DNA of 64,000 nucleotides from Xanthomonas sacchari (lineage in GTDB: Bacteria; Pseudomonadota; Gammaproteobacteria; Xanthomonadales; Xanthomonadaceae), in assembly GCF_040529065.1 (NCBI RefSeq), contig NZ_CP132343.1:992001-1056000 (forward strand). The letters run 5' to 3'. Positions within the stretch are counted from its first letter, which is position 1; each line of letters begins with the position of its first letter. Below are positions 40,713-50,916 of this stretch, piece after piece. The notes beneath the pieces were generated by a model. That model saw nothing but the letters and a program-made list of their open reading frames with translations, ran no database searches and had not been told where the DNA came from. The position numbers and the translations under genes were made by a program.

Positions 40713-41578
40713 TCAGCGCTGCATGCCCCAGCGGCGCACGGTGAGCCGTTCCAGCACGCGGAAGCCGGCGCCTTCCACCACCAGGCCGAGCAGGATCACC
40801 ATCGCCAGTCCGGCAAAGACGCGGTCGGTGTAGAGCTCGTTGCGATTCTGGAAGATGTACCAACCCAGGCCGCCCTGGCCGGAGGTGGCACCGAACACCA
40901 GTTCGGCGGCGATCAGCGTGCGCCAGGCGAAGGCCCAGGCGATCTTCAGGCCGGACAGGATCGCTGGCAGCGCCGCCGGCACCAGGATCGCGGCCACGTA
41001 GCGCAGGCCGTGCAGCCCATAGTTGCGCGCGGCCATGCGCAGCGTCTCCGGCACGCCCTGGAAACCGGCGTAGGTGTTCAGCGCCAGCGGCCACAGCACC
41101 GCGTGCACCAGCACGAACACCAGGCTGCCGTTGCCCAGGCCGAACCACAGCAGGGCCAGCGGCAGCAGGGCGATCGCCGGCAACGGATTGAACATCGCCG
41201 TCAGCGTGCCCAGCAGGTCGCGGCCGATCCGGGTCGAGACCGCCAGCGCGGTCAGGCCGAAGGCCAATGCCACGCCAAGCGCATAACCCTGCGCGAGCAT
41301 GCGCAACGACGCGCCGACCCGGCCCAGCAATTCGCCCGTCCATATTCCATCGGCGAAGGCGCGCGCGGTCTGCAGGAAGCTCGGCAGCAACAGGTCGTCG
41401 TCGAGCCAGCGCGCCGCCGCTTCCCACAATGCCGCCAGCGCGACCAGCACCAGCGCCTGGCGTAGCCAGTCCGGGACCTGCCGTCGTCGGGTCACGGCCG
41501 CCGGCACGGTCGCGGTGTAGGGCACGACCGGGTTTTCGTATTCGGCGCGGATCGGCGGCCGCAGCGGAGCGGCGGCGC

Positions 41579-41582
<4 letters not shown>
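40713..41582 (-). CDS. taurine/sulfonate-type ABC transporter permease
   Basis: 289 residues, six membrane helices, with the inner-membrane permease loop AARNYGLHGLRYVAAILVPAALP (EAA-type motif). Closest in style to TauC/SsuC. Start ATG overlaps the ATPase stop (ATGA). Last gene of the four-gene sulfonate-type unit. The residue run at the N-terminus (first ~35) is a hydrophilic extension. Confidence 0.9.
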
Positions 41583-42457
<875 letters not shown>

Positions 42458-42458
42458 C

Positions 42459-43517
42459 TCAGCTGCCTCCGGCGACTTGCGCGCTGTCGAAGAAATAGTC
42501 CTTGACCGAGGTCGGCGCCTGCTTGATCGCGCCGATCCGGGACAGGAACTGGCCGAGCTTGAGCGTGTTCTGCGGCGCGGTCTTGAACTGCACCTTGGGG
42601 TCCTTGAGGATGCGCAGCACCAGCGTGCGATCGATCTTGCCGCCATTGCGGCGCACGAACAGGTCCGCCGCCTGTTCCGGCTGGCGCTGCACGAAGATCG
42701 CCGCCTCGGCCAGCGCGGCGACAAAGGCCTGGTAGGTCTTGGGATTGTCGCGACGGAATTTCTCGGTGGCGTACAGCACCGTGGCCGAGGTCGGGCCGCC
42801 TTCGATCGCGTACGAATCGAGCACGATGTGCGCCTTCGGATTGCGCGCCAGTTCCTGCTCCTGGAACGGCGGGCTGGCGAAGTGCGCGGTGATCTCGGTG
42901 CCGCCGCGGATGATCGCCGCGGCCGCGTCGGGATGCGGCAAGGCCACCTGCTGCGCGTCCAGCCGGTTGTAGGCGCGCTCGCCCCAGCGCTGCGCCGAGG
43001 CGTGCTGCAGCAAGCGCGACTGCACCGACACGCCGACCGCCGGCACCGCGATGCGGTCGCGCGGGCTGAAATCGTCCAGGGTCTTGATCCGCGGATCGTT
43101 GCTGATCAGGTAGTACGGGAAATTGCCCAGCGAGGCCACGCCGCGCACGTTCTGGCGGCCGCGCGTGCGGTCCCACAGGGTGAACAGCGGGCCGACGCCC
43201 GCGCCGGCCACGTCGATCGACCCGGACAGCAGCGCATCGTTGGCGGCCGCGCCGCCGGACAACTGCACGGTCTCCACCGCGATGTCGATGCCGGCGGCCT
43301 TGCCGTGCTTCTCGATCAGCTTCTGCTCCTGCGCCACGTCCAGCAGCAGGTAGACGATGCCGTACTGCTTGGCGATGCGCAGCCGGCCTTCGGCCTGCGC
43401 AGGCTGGGTGTGCAGCAGCGCGACGGCGAGCAGTGCGGCGGCGAACCAGCGCAGTCGCCGCGGGGCGGCGGCGGGCGGCGCGGTGGACGGGAGGGCGGGC
43501 GAATCGGAAGCTGTCAT
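42459..43517 (-). CDS. aliphatic sulfonate/taurine ABC substrate-binding protein
   Basis: 352 residues with signal peptide (RLRWFAAALLAVALLHTQPAQA). NMT1/SsuA-like periplasmic binding fold: GIVYLLLDVAQEQKLIEKHG, GSIDVAGAGVGPLFTLWD, ASLGNFPYYLISNDPRI. The specific ligand is not readable; the TauD-like neighbour argues for a sulfonate. Start ATG 43517 at the signal peptide. Confidence 0.9.
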   Translation of the reverse strand: MTASDSPALPSTAPPAAAPRRLRWFAAALLAVALLHTQPAQAEGRLRIAKQYGIVYLLLDVAQEQKLIEKHGKAAGIDIAVETVQLSGGAAANDALLSGSIDVAGAGVGPLFTLWDRTRGRQNVRGVASLGNFPYYLISNDPRIKTLDDFSPRDRIAVPAVGVSVQSRLLQHASAQRWGERAYNRLDAQQVALPHPDAAAAIIRGGTEITAHFASPPFQEQELARNPKAHIVLDSYAIEGGPTSATVLYATEKFRRDNPKTYQAFVAALAEAAIFVQRQPEQAADLFVRRNGGKIDRTLVLRILKDPKVQFKTAPQNTLKLGQFLSRIGAIKQAPTSVKDYFFDSAQVAGGS

Positions 43518-43587
43518 GCGTCGTTCCAGTGGGGGAGGGGACTTCGCGGTCGGAAAGCGGCGGATGCGCCGCGTGGAGGGGCGTGGC

Positions 43588-44481
43588 TCAGAACGGCACG
43601 TCGCCCTCGATGGTGGTGCGGTGCAGGCGTCGGCGCAGGTGATCCGGCGTGCCGCCGGCCAGGTGGGTGACCGAGCGGTTGTCCCAGAACACCATGTCGT
43701 GCGGCTGCCATCGGTGCCGATAGACCAGCGCATCGGCGCTGCTGTGCGCGAACAGCGCCTGCAGCAGCGCATCGCTTTCGTCCTGCGGCAGGCCGACGAT
43801 GCGGGTGGTGAAGTGTTCGCTGACGAACAGCGCGCGGCGCCCGGTCTCCGGATGGGTGCGCACGATCGGATGGCGCACCGGCGGTACCTCGTCGATCTGC
43901 GCCTGGGTCAGCGGCGGCCGCCACGGATTGCGCTTGCGCAGGTCCTCGTACTTGGCCAGGTAGCTGTGCTCGGCCAGGCGTCCGTCGACCGCGCGTTGCA
44001 GCTCAAGCGGCAGCGTGTCCCAGGCCAGGTGCTGGTTGGCGAACAAGGTGTCGCCGCCCTCGGCCGGCAACTCCTGCGCCAGCAGCATCGAGCCCAGGCT
44101 CGGGGTCGGCTTGTACGACAGGTCCGAATGCCAGTAGTGGCCGGCATCGCCCAGCCCGATCGGCTGGCCATGCTCCTTGATGTTGGACACCACCAGCACT
44201 TCGGGGTGATCGCGCAGCTGGAACTGGCGCAGCACATGGATCTGCAGCGGCCCGAAGCGGCGGCTGAAGGCGACTTGTTGCGCCGGGGTGATGCGCTGGT
44301 CGCGGAACACCAGCACGTGGTAGTGCAGGTGTGCGCGATGCAGCAGTGCGAACGTGCTGGCGTCCAGCGGCTGGGTCAGGTCCAGCCCCAGCACCTGCGC
44401 GCCCAGCGGCGCGGCGAACGGTTCGATGCGGACCGTCGGCGCGGCGGCGGCCGGCCGTGTTGCGATGGATGCGCGTGCCAT
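43588..44481 (-). CDS. TauD/TfdA family Fe(II)/2-oxoglutarate dioxygenase
   Basis: 297 residues. Metal motif HYWHSDLSYK (His-X-Asp) and distal His/Arg in LHRTTIEGD; the 2-oxoglutarate-binding fold of TauD. It would oxidise a sulfonate at the carbon bearing sulfur, releasing sulfite. First gene of the unit dioxygenase - binding protein - ATPase - permease, i.e. the reverse position of tauD compared with Escherichia coli tauABCD. Start ATG 44481. Upstream an ATA-N11-TAT dyad at 44592-44608 could be a regulator site (weak). Confidence 0.92.
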   Translation of the reverse strand: MARASIATRPAAAAPTVRIEPFAAPLGAQVLGLDLTQPLDASTFALLHRAHLHYHVLVFRDQRITPAQQVAFSRRFGPLQIHVLRQFQLRDHPEVLVVSNIKEHGQPIGLGDAGHYWHSDLSYKPTPSLGSMLLAQELPAEGGDTLFANQHLAWDTLPLELQRAVDGRLAEHSYLAKYEDLRKRNPWRPPLTQAQIDEVPPVRHPIVRTHPETGRRALFVSEHFTTRIVGLPQDESDALLQALFAHSSADALVYRHRWQPHDMVFWDNRSVTHLAGGTPDHLRRRLHRTTIEGDVPF

Positions 44482-44617
44482 GCGGCGGCCTCGTCTGCGA
44501 AGGATGCGACGCCGCGGCTCCGGCATGCGGCGTCCATGCCCACTCTAGGCCGCGTCCGGCGCGCGCCGAAGCAACGATTCGGATGGTGCTTATACGCAAC
44601 CGGCATATGTGTGGTGC

Positions 44618-44640
44618 CGGGATTGGGGATTCGGGATTCG
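44618..44640. repeat. GGGATT-type simple repeat
   Basis: Three copies of GGGATT/GGGGATTC between the dioxygenase gene and ybbP, same type as at 35108. The surrounding 266-base gap holds no gene. Confidence 0.7.
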
Positions 44641-44718
44641 TAGTGGTCTGTAGATCCCTGGCGGCGTTGCGCGCCGCCGATCGTTTCAAGCACGCGTGAG
44701 CGAAGCCCGCGTTTTGCA

Positions 44719-44740
44719 GCGGCCCGGTGTGCCGGGCCGC
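44719..44740 (-). terminator. hairpin after ybbP
   Basis: GCGGCCCGG / CCGGGCCGC nine-bp stem with four-base loop, eight bases past the ybbP stop. No T-run on the minus strand, so it may pause or protect the 3' end rather than terminate alone. Confidence 0.5.
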
Positions 44741-44747
44741 CGTGTGC

Positions 44748-47231
44748 TCAGTTCTCGCGCAAGGCCAGCGCCGGCGGTGTACGCAGGATACGACGAGTGC
44801 CGGACCAGCCGGCGAGCAGGCTCAGCGCCACGCCGCCCAGGCCGCCGAGCAGCAGCGCCGGCCACGGCGGTGACAGCGCGAGGTCGAAGGCCTGCCTGGC
44901 CACCACCACGCCGATGATCGCTGCCGCGCCGACTGCGAGGATCGCGGCGAGCAGGCCGAGTGCGCCGAATTCCACCAGTACCGCACCGCGCAACTGCCCA
45001 CGGCGAGCGCCCAGCGTGCGCAGCACCGCGCTGTCGTAGCGGCGCTCGCCGGCGGTGGCCTGCAGGGCGGCGAGTAACACCAGCGCGCCGGCCAGCAGGC
45101 TGAAGCCCATCACAAGTTGCACGGCCTGGGCGACGCGGTCGATGACCTCGCGCACCCGCTGCAGGATCGCGTCGATGTCCAGCAGTGACACGTTCGGATA
45201 GGCGCGGCTGAGTCCGCTCAGCTGCGCCGCCGAGGCGTGCGGCAGGTGGAACGCGGAGATCAGGTTGTACGGCGCATCCTGCACTGCGCCGGCGTTGAGC
45301 AGCAGGAAGAAGTTGACCCGGAACGAATCCCAGTCGGCCTTGCGCAGGCTGGTCACGGTGAAGCTGCGCTGCTGGTCGCCGAGCAGCAGGGTGATGCGGT
45401 CGCCGAGCTTGAGCCCGTAGCGCTGCGCCCAGCCTTCCTCCACCGAGGCTTCGGCGGCGGTGCTGTCGGCAGCCCAGAAGCGTCCGGACAGCAGCCGGTT
45501 GGCCGCGGGGAATTCGTGCCGCCAGGAGAAGTTGATCGGCCGGTCGCTGCCGTCGCCGTCGTCGTCCGGACCCTGCTCGCGGCGCTGCGGCGGCTTGCCG
45601 TTGATCGCCACCAGCTTGCCGGTGCTGAACGGTTCCACCGCCGCGTCGGCCACGCCGAGCGTGCGCAGGGTGCCCAGCACCTGCTCGGCCTGGTCGGGCT
45701 GGATGTTCATCAGGAAGTAGTTGGGCGTGTCCGCCGGCAGCCGGTCGCGCCACTGCCCGAGCAGGCCGGGGCCGATCACCGCCAGCAACAACAGCGCGCA
45801 CAGCGACAGCGACAATCCCACGAGTTGCACCACGCTCAGCGCGCGGCGCCGGGTCAGCGCCGCCAGGCCCAGTTTCCATGGCCCGCGCAGGCGTCCCTGC
45901 AGCCTCCGCAGCACCGCCAGCAGCACGCTGCCGACCGCCCCGGCCAGCGCCGCCAGCAGGGTCAGGCCACCCAGCACCCAGGCCGCCAGCACGCCGTCGC
46001 CGGTGGCGTAGACCGCGAGCACCACGGTGGCGACCAGCGCCGCGGCATAGACCAGCAGCGAGGTCGGCGGCAGCGCGGCGAAGCTGCGGTTGAGCACGCG
46101 CATCGGCGGCACGTCGCGCAGGCGCAGCAGCGGCGGCAGGCCGAAGCCGAGCAACAACAACAGGCCGATGCCGGCGCCGGCCAGCGCCGGCGTCGCCTGC
46201 GGCAACGGCAGGCGGTTGGGAATCAGGCTGCCCAGCGCTTCGACCAGGCCGACCTGGGCCAGCATGCCCAGGCCCACGCCGAGCGCGCAGGCGGGAATCG
46301 CCAGCAGCAGCAACTGCAGGGCCAGCGCGCCGAGGATGTCGCGTTGGCGCGCGCCCAGGCAGCGCAGCACGGCCACGTTGTCGATGCGGCGCAACGCGAA
46401 GCGGTTGGCGGCCAGTGCGGTGGCGACGCCGGCCAGCAGCACCGCCAGCAACGCGGCCAGCGCCAGGAAACGCCCGGCGCGGTCGAACGCGCCGCGCACG
46501 CCGCGCTGGGTGTCCTCGATGCCGACCAGGCGGAACGCCTTGGCGCGCGGCGCCAGCCATGCGCGCAGGGCGGCGATCTCGCCCGGCGCGCCGGCGAACA
46601 TCAACCGGTAGGACGCGCGGCTGCCGGGCCCGAGCAGGCCGGCGGCATCGACGTCGGCGCGGTTGACCAGCAGCGGCGGCGACAACTGCATCAGTTCGCC
46701 GGACGCATCCGGTTCGGCGCGCAGCACCCGTGTTACGCGCAGCGTGCCGGCGCCGAACTCCAGCGCGTCGCCGAGCTTCAGGCCCAGGGCCTCGAGCAGG
46801 CGTGGATCGGCATAGGCCTCGCCGCGTGGCGGCGGCCCGGCGCGTTCGCTGCCGGCACCGACGGTGTCGCGCGCGACCAGCAACTCGCCGCGCAGCGGAT
46901 AACCAGTGCTCACCGCCTTGATGTTGGCCATCTGGCTGGCGTCGCCATGGAACAGCACGCTCGGGAAACTGACCATGCGCGTACTGCGCAGCCCGCGCCG
47001 CTGCGCTTCCTCGGCGAAGGCGGCGGGGATGTCCTGGCGTCCGCTGACGCCGAGATCGCCGCCGATCACCTCGGCGGCGCTGCCGGTCAGCGCCAGGGTT
47101 ACCCGGTCGACCAGGGTGCCCACCGCGGTCATCACCGCCACGCCCAGCACCAGCGCGGCGAACACGGTCAGCAGGTCGCCGGCGAACAATTCGCGGCGCA
47201 GTGCGCGCGCGGCGTGGCGCAGCACGTTCAT
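44748..47231 (-). CDS. ybbP: FtsX-like ABC transporter permease, YbbP type
   Basis: 827 residues with two MacB/FtsX-type halves: helix at ~20-40, periplasmic domain, then helices near 250-480 and 700-810. N-terminus RHAARALRRELFAGDLLTVFAAL and the length fit the YbbP family. Start ATG overlaps the ybbA stop. YbbA-YbbP-type transporters sit beside tesA and are thought to extrude or extract hydrophobic molecules; substrate unknown. Confidence 0.92.
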   Translation of the reverse strand: MNVLRHAARALRRELFAGDLLTVFAALVLGVAVMTAVGTLVDRVTLALTGSAAEVIGGDLGVSGRQDIPAAFAEEAQRRGLRSTRMVSFPSVLFHGDASQMANIKAVSTGYPLRGELLVARDTVGAGSERAGPPPRGEAYADPRLLEALGLKLGDALEFGAGTLRVTRVLRAEPDASGELMQLSPPLLVNRADVDAAGLLGPGSRASYRLMFAGAPGEIAALRAWLAPRAKAFRLVGIEDTQRGVRGAFDRAGRFLALAALLAVLLAGVATALAANRFALRRIDNVAVLRCLGARQRDILGALALQLLLLAIPACALGVGLGMLAQVGLVEALGSLIPNRLPLPQATPALAGAGIGLLLLLGFGLPPLLRLRDVPPMRVLNRSFAALPPTSLLVYAAALVATVVLAVYATGDGVLAAWVLGGLTLLAALAGAVGSVLLAVLRRLQGRLRGPWKLGLAALTRRRALSVVQLVGLSLSLCALLLLAVIGPGLLGQWRDRLPADTPNYFLMNIQPDQAEQVLGTLRTLGVADAAVEPFSTGKLVAINGKPPQRREQGPDDDGDGSDRPINFSWRHEFPAANRLLSGRFWAADSTAAEASVEEGWAQRYGLKLGDRITLLLGDQQRSFTVTSLRKADWDSFRVNFFLLLNAGAVQDAPYNLISAFHLPHASAAQLSGLSRAYPNVSLLDIDAILQRVREVIDRVAQAVQLVMGFSLLAGALVLLAALQATAGERRYDSAVLRTLGARRGQLRGAVLVEFGALGLLAAILAVGAAAIIGVVVARQAFDLALSPPWPALLLGGLGGVALSLLAGWSGTRRILRTPPALALREN

Positions 47232-47896
47232 GCGGCATCCGCCGCGTCGGCGGCGCGCAGGCGGCCGCCGTCGAGGCGGTAGCGGTGCTCGCAGCGCTGC
47301 GCCAGGCGCATGTCGTGGGTGACCAGCACCAGGGTGGTGTCGCTGCCGGCGTTGAGCGCGAACAGCAGGTCGCTGATCTGCTGCCCGGTGGCCTGGTCGA
47401 GGCTGCCGGTGGGCTCGTCGGCGAACAGGATGCGCGGCCGCGCCACGAACGCGCGCGCCAAGGCCACGCGCTGCTGCTCGCCGCCGGACAATTGCCGCGG
47501 ATAGTGCCGTGCCCGCGCGCTCAGCCCCACCGCCTCCAGCACCTCGCGCACCCGCGCCGGATCCTCGCGGCCGGCCAGTTCCAGCGGCAGGGCGATGTTC
47601 TCGGCCGCGGTCAGCGACGGCAGCAGGTGGAAACTCTGGAACACGAAGCCGACCTCGCGCGCGCGCAGCGCAGCGCGCGCTTCCTCGTCCAGCGCATTGA
47701 GCGACTGCCCGGCCAGCACGATCTCGCCGCGCGTCGGCAGGTCGAGGCCGGCCAACAAACCGAGAAGGGTGGTCTTGCCGGAGCCGGAGGCACCGACGAT
47801 GGCGACGCTGTCGCCTTCACCGATGGTCAATCCGACCTTGTCGAGAATGTGGACCGTACCCTCCGGTCCGCTGACGGATTTGCCGACATCGCGCAC
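47228..47896 (-). CDS. ybbA: ABC transporter ATP-binding protein, YbbA type
   Basis: About 222 residues if started at GTG 47896; no ATG is available in frame for a long way upstream, and the divergent tesA start lies at 47955. Walker A GASGSGKTTLL, signature LSGGEQQRVALARAF, Walker B ILFADEPTGSLD. The HLLPSLTAAENIALPLELAG region is typical of the LolD/MacB/YbbA group. Partner of the following permease. The start codon is uncertain; a rare start slightly further upstream is possible. Confidence 0.9.
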   Translation of the reverse strand: MRDVGKSVSGPEGTVHILDKVGLTIGEGDSVAIVGASGSGKTTLLGLLAGLDLPTRGEIVLAGQSLNALDEEARAALRAREVGFVFQSFHLLPSLTAAENIALPLELAGREDPARVREVLEAVGLSARARHYPRQLSGGEQQRVALARAFVARPRILFADEPTGSLDQATGQQISDLLFALNAGSDTTLVLVTHDMRLAQRCEHRYRLDGGRLRAADAADAA

Positions 47897-47954
47897 GTCG
47901 ATGGCGATGCCGGCGCGAAGCGTGGGGGCCTGACTGTCGATGAGGGAATCTCCG

Positions 47955-48614
47955 ATGCGTGGTGATGAGACGAGAAGCAAGCGGGCCTGGACGCGCCGCG
48001 CCTGGCTGCTGCTGGCATGGTGGGTGCTGCTGCCCGTCATCGCCTGTGCCAAAGGTGCGACGGGTCCGGTGCTGGTGCTCGGCGACAGCCTCAGCGCGGC
48101 GCACAACATTCCGGTGCAGTCCGGCTGGGTGGCCTTGCTGGACAAGCGCCTGCAGCAACAGATGCGGGCGCCGCCGGCCGTGGTCAATGCCAGCATCAGC
48201 GGCGAGACCTCCTCCGGCGCGCTGACCCGGCTGCCGGCGCTGCTGCAGAAGCACCGGCCGTCGGTGGTGGTGATCGAACTGGGCGGCAACGACGCGTTGC
48301 GCGGGCTGAGCCCGGCCGAACTGCGCGGCAACCTGGAGAAGATGATCGTGCTCAGCCGTGACGCGGGTGCGAAGGTGCTGTTGCTGGGAATCGACGTGCC
48401 GCCGAACTACGGCCCGGGCTACCGCCAGCGCCTGCGCGCGGTCTACGCGGACCTGGCGAAGCAGTACCAGACCGGCCTGTTGCCATTCCTGCTGGAGGGC
48501 GTGGCGCTGAACCCGGCGCTGATGCAGGGCGACGGTCTGCACCCCACCGCCGCGGCCCAGCCCAAGGTGCTGGACAACGTGTGGCCGCAGCTCAAGCCAT
48601 TGATCATGAAGTAG
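47955..48614 (+). CDS. tesA: arylesterase / lysophospholipase L1 (SGNH hydrolase)
   Basis: 219 residues from ATG 47955 (GAGGGA seven bases upstream). Signal segment in the first ~35 residues, then SGNH blocks LVLGDSLSAAHN (nucleophile Ser), VNASISGETSSG, ELGGNDALRG and a closing DGLHPTAAAQ (Asp, His). Periplasmic thioesterase/protease I/lysophospholipase. Divergent from ybbA-ybbP, the arrangement conserved in many proteobacteria. Confidence 0.95.
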   Translation: MRGDETRSKRAWTRRAWLLLAWWVLLPVIACAKGATGPVLVLGDSLSAAHNIPVQSGWVALLDKRLQQQMRAPPAVVNASISGETSSGALTRLPALLQKHRPSVVVIELGGNDALRGLSPAELRGNLEKMIVLSRDAGAKVLLLGIDVPPNYGPGYRQRLRAVYADLAKQYQTGLLPFLLEGVALNPALMQGDGLHPTAAAQPKVLDNVWPQLKPLIMK

Positions 48615-48706
48615 TTTTTTTGCGGCTCAGGCAGATGAAGCGACCTTCACGCCGCCACCACCGCACATCCGGCATGTTTCACAAAGCTGAAGACTGAGGA
48701 AGCGTT

Positions 48707-49420
48707 ATGCGTCAGACCAAGGAAACATCCGGGCTCGTGCTGGTCGTGGAAGACAACCGCAATATTTCCGAGATGATCGGCGAGTATCTAGAGGGCCGCG
48801 GATTCGAAGTGGATTACGCCTGCGATGGCCTGGACGGCTACCGCCTGGCGGCGGAGAACAGTTACGACGTCGTGGTGCTGGACCTGATGCTGCCGCGTCT
48901 GGACGGCATCGAAGTGTGCCGCCGCCTGCGCAACGACGCGCGCAAGTCCACCCCGGTGCTGATGCTGACCGCGCGCGACACGCTCGACGACAAGCTTACC
49001 GGCCTGGGCTTCGGCGCCGACGACTACCTGACCAAGCCGTTCGCGATCCAGGAACTGGAAGCGCGCCTACGCGCGCTGATCCGCCGCGAGCGCCGCCAGG
49101 TCGGCTCGGAAGTGCTGAAGGTGGCCGACCTAGTGCTGGACCCGGTGAGCATGCGTGCCACCCGCGCCGGCACCGAGCTGCAGCTGTCGCCGATCGGCCT
49201 GCGCCTGCTGACCATCCTGATGCGCGAATCGCCGCGCGTGGTCACCCGCCAGGAAATCGAGCGCGAGATCTGGGGCAACGGCCTGCCGGATTCGGACACC
49301 CTGCGCAGCCACCTGTACAACCTGCGCAAGATCATCGACAAGCCGTTCGACCGCCCGCTGCTGCACACCGTGCAGAGCGCCGGCTACCGCATCGCCGACA
49401 TCGCCCAGCCGATGAGCTGA
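48707..49420 (+). CDS. OmpR-family response regulator
   Basis: 237 residues. Receiver with phosphoacceptor Asp59 in VVLDLMLPRLDG, acidic pocket VVEDN, Lys in YLTKPF; C-terminal winged helix with LRSHLYNLRKIID. RBS GAGGAAG precedes the ATG. Forms a pair with the kinase 108 bases downstream. A hairpin and a separate -10 element lie between the two genes. Target genes unknown. Confidence 0.95.
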   Translation: MRQTKETSGLVLVVEDNRNISEMIGEYLEGRGFEVDYACDGLDGYRLAAENSYDVVVLDLMLPRLDGIEVCRRLRNDARKSTPVLMLTARDTLDDKLTGLGFGADDYLTKPFAIQELEARLRALIRRERRQVGSEVLKVADLVLDPVSMRATRAGTELQLSPIGLRLLTILMRESPRVVTRQEIEREIWGNGLPDSDTLRSHLYNLRKIIDKPFDRPLLHTVQSAGYRIADIAQPMS

Positions 49421-49445
49421 GGCAACGCCCGATCGTGGACCCCGC

Positions 49446-49470
49446 AGCGGCCCCGGTGAACGGGGCCGCT
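49446..49470 (+). promoter_or_regulatory. hairpin between regulator and kinase genes
   Basis: AGCGGCCCCG / CGGGGCCGCT perfect 10-bp stem, loop GTGAA, 25 bases after the regulator stop. No T-run follows. Could lower readthrough into the kinase gene, balancing regulator over kinase. Confidence 0.5.
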
Positions 49471-49498
49471 TGCACGAAAGGCTCACGATCGGCCTTCC

Positions 49499-49504
49499 TA
49501 TAAT
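49499..49504 (+). promoter_or_regulatory. -10 element before the sensor kinase
   Basis: Perfect TATAAT 24 bases before the kinase ATG. No matching -35 at 16-18 bases, so a weak or activator-dependent internal promoter. Confidence 0.45.
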
Positions 49505-49528
49505 CGCGGCAACGATCACGGATGCCGT

Positions 49529-50809
49529 ATGCCGCACGGGTTGCCGCGCAAACTTCGCCTCGCCCTGATCGCCCGCATCGTGTTTGCGGGCTGCGTGGTC
49601 ACGCTTGCCAGTTATCTGGTGGTGGCGATCGTGCAGCACTCGCTGGTCGGCTCGATCCTGCAGCAGGAAGCGCGCTATTACTGGCGCGTGCATGCGCAGC
49701 AGCCGCAGCAGCTTCCGCCCAACACCCACAGCCTGCGCGGCTACCTGGTGGCGCCCGGCCAATCCGATGCCGCCGTGCCCGTCGACCTGCGGGGGCTGGC
49801 GCCCGGCCTGCACGAGGACCGCCCCGGCGGCGAGATCGTGCTGGTCGACCAGAATCCTTCCGGTCGCCTGTACCTGGTCTTCCTACGCGCGCCGGCGCAG
49901 CGGCTGGCATTCTGGTTCGGCGTGGTGCCGACCCTGCTGACCCTGATCGCGGTGATCGTGGTGGCCTGGTTGACGTGGCGGGTATCGCGACGCTTGCTGT
50001 CGCCGATGAACTGGCTGGCGCGGCGGGTCTCGCGCTGGGATCCGCGGCACCCGGCCGCCGCCGATCTGGCCCCGGAAAACCTGCCGGCCGACGTGCAGGG
50101 CGAGGCGCGGCAGTTGGCCGCCGCGCTGCATGCATTGGCCCAGCGCGTCACCGACCACGTCGCCCGCGAACGCAACTTCACCCGCGATGCCAGCCACGAA
50201 CTGCGCACCCCGCTGACGGTGATCCGCGTCGCCACCGACATCGCGATGACCGAGCAGGAACTGCCGCCGCGCCTGAACCGCAGCCTGCAGCGGATCCAGC
50301 GTGCGGGTCGCGACATGGAAGCGGTGATCGACGCGTTCTTGATCCTGGCGCGGGAAGCGGACGTGGTGCCGCAGAGCGAGACCATCGACGTCGCCGAGCT
50401 GGTGGAATACGAGGCCGAAAACGCCCGTGAGCTGCTGGCGGACAAGCCGGTGACCCTTAGCGTGCGCGTGCTGGCCCCGGCCACGCTGCACGCGCCGCCA
50501 CGGGTGCTGCACGTGGTGGTCAGCAACCTGCTGCGCAACGCCTGCAGCTACACCGATGCCGGACGCGTGGAGGTCGAGGTCGAGGCCGACCGCATCCGTA
50601 TCCGCGATACCGGCATCGGCATGTCCGAGGAGGCGTTGCGGCACGCCTTCGAGCCGTTCTTCCGCGCCGAGCCGGAACGTCCGCAGGGCACCGGGCTGGG
50701 CCTGTCGATCGTGCGCCGGCTATGCGACCGCTTCGGCTGGCAGGTGGCCCTGGAAAACGCCGAGGGCGGGGGCATACTCGCGACGGTGCGGTTCGGCCCG
50801 GCGACTTGA
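49529..50809 (+). CDS. sensor histidine kinase
   Basis: 426 residues. Membrane segments at ~12-34 and ~128-150 bracket a ~90-residue periplasmic sensor rich in Gln/Pro. HisKA box ASHELRTPLTVIR (His phosphorylation site), N box NLLRNACSYT, G boxes DTGIGM and GTGLGLSIV. A HAMP-like linker follows TM2. Paired with the OmpR regulator upstream. Signal unknown. Confidence 0.93.
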   Translation: MPHGLPRKLRLALIARIVFAGCVVTLASYLVVAIVQHSLVGSILQQEARYYWRVHAQQPQQLPPNTHSLRGYLVAPGQSDAAVPVDLRGLAPGLHEDRPGGEIVLVDQNPSGRLYLVFLRAPAQRLAFWFGVVPTLLTLIAVIVVAWLTWRVSRRLLSPMNWLARRVSRWDPRHPAAADLAPENLPADVQGEARQLAAALHALAQRVTDHVARERNFTRDASHELRTPLTVIRVATDIAMTEQELPPRLNRSLQRIQRAGRDMEAVIDAFLILAREADVVPQSETIDVAELVEYEAENARELLADKPVTLSVRVLAPATLHAPPRVLHVVVSNLLRNACSYTDAGRVEVEVEADRIRIRDTGIGMSEEALRHAFEPFFRAEPERPQGTGLGLSIVRRLCDRFGWQVALENAEGGGILATVRFGPAT

Positions 50810-50878
50810 CGCCGGCAGGTTCGTGTCGGCGCAGGCCGGCGCCCTGGCACTGGCCTGTGCCGGCTAATGCACCGCAAT

Positions 50879-50908
50879 GGCCGGTGTTCTTTAAGGAGAA
50901 TACCGGCC
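50879..50908. terminator. shared hairpin between convergent genes
   Basis: GGCCGGT-G-TTCT ... AGAA-T-ACCGGCC forms a long stem with a 6-base loop, midway between the kinase stop (50809) and the end of the efflux adaptor gene (50917). Likely a bidirectional terminator, without a clear U-tract. Confidence 0.55.
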
Positions 50909-50916
50909 GGTCGTGT

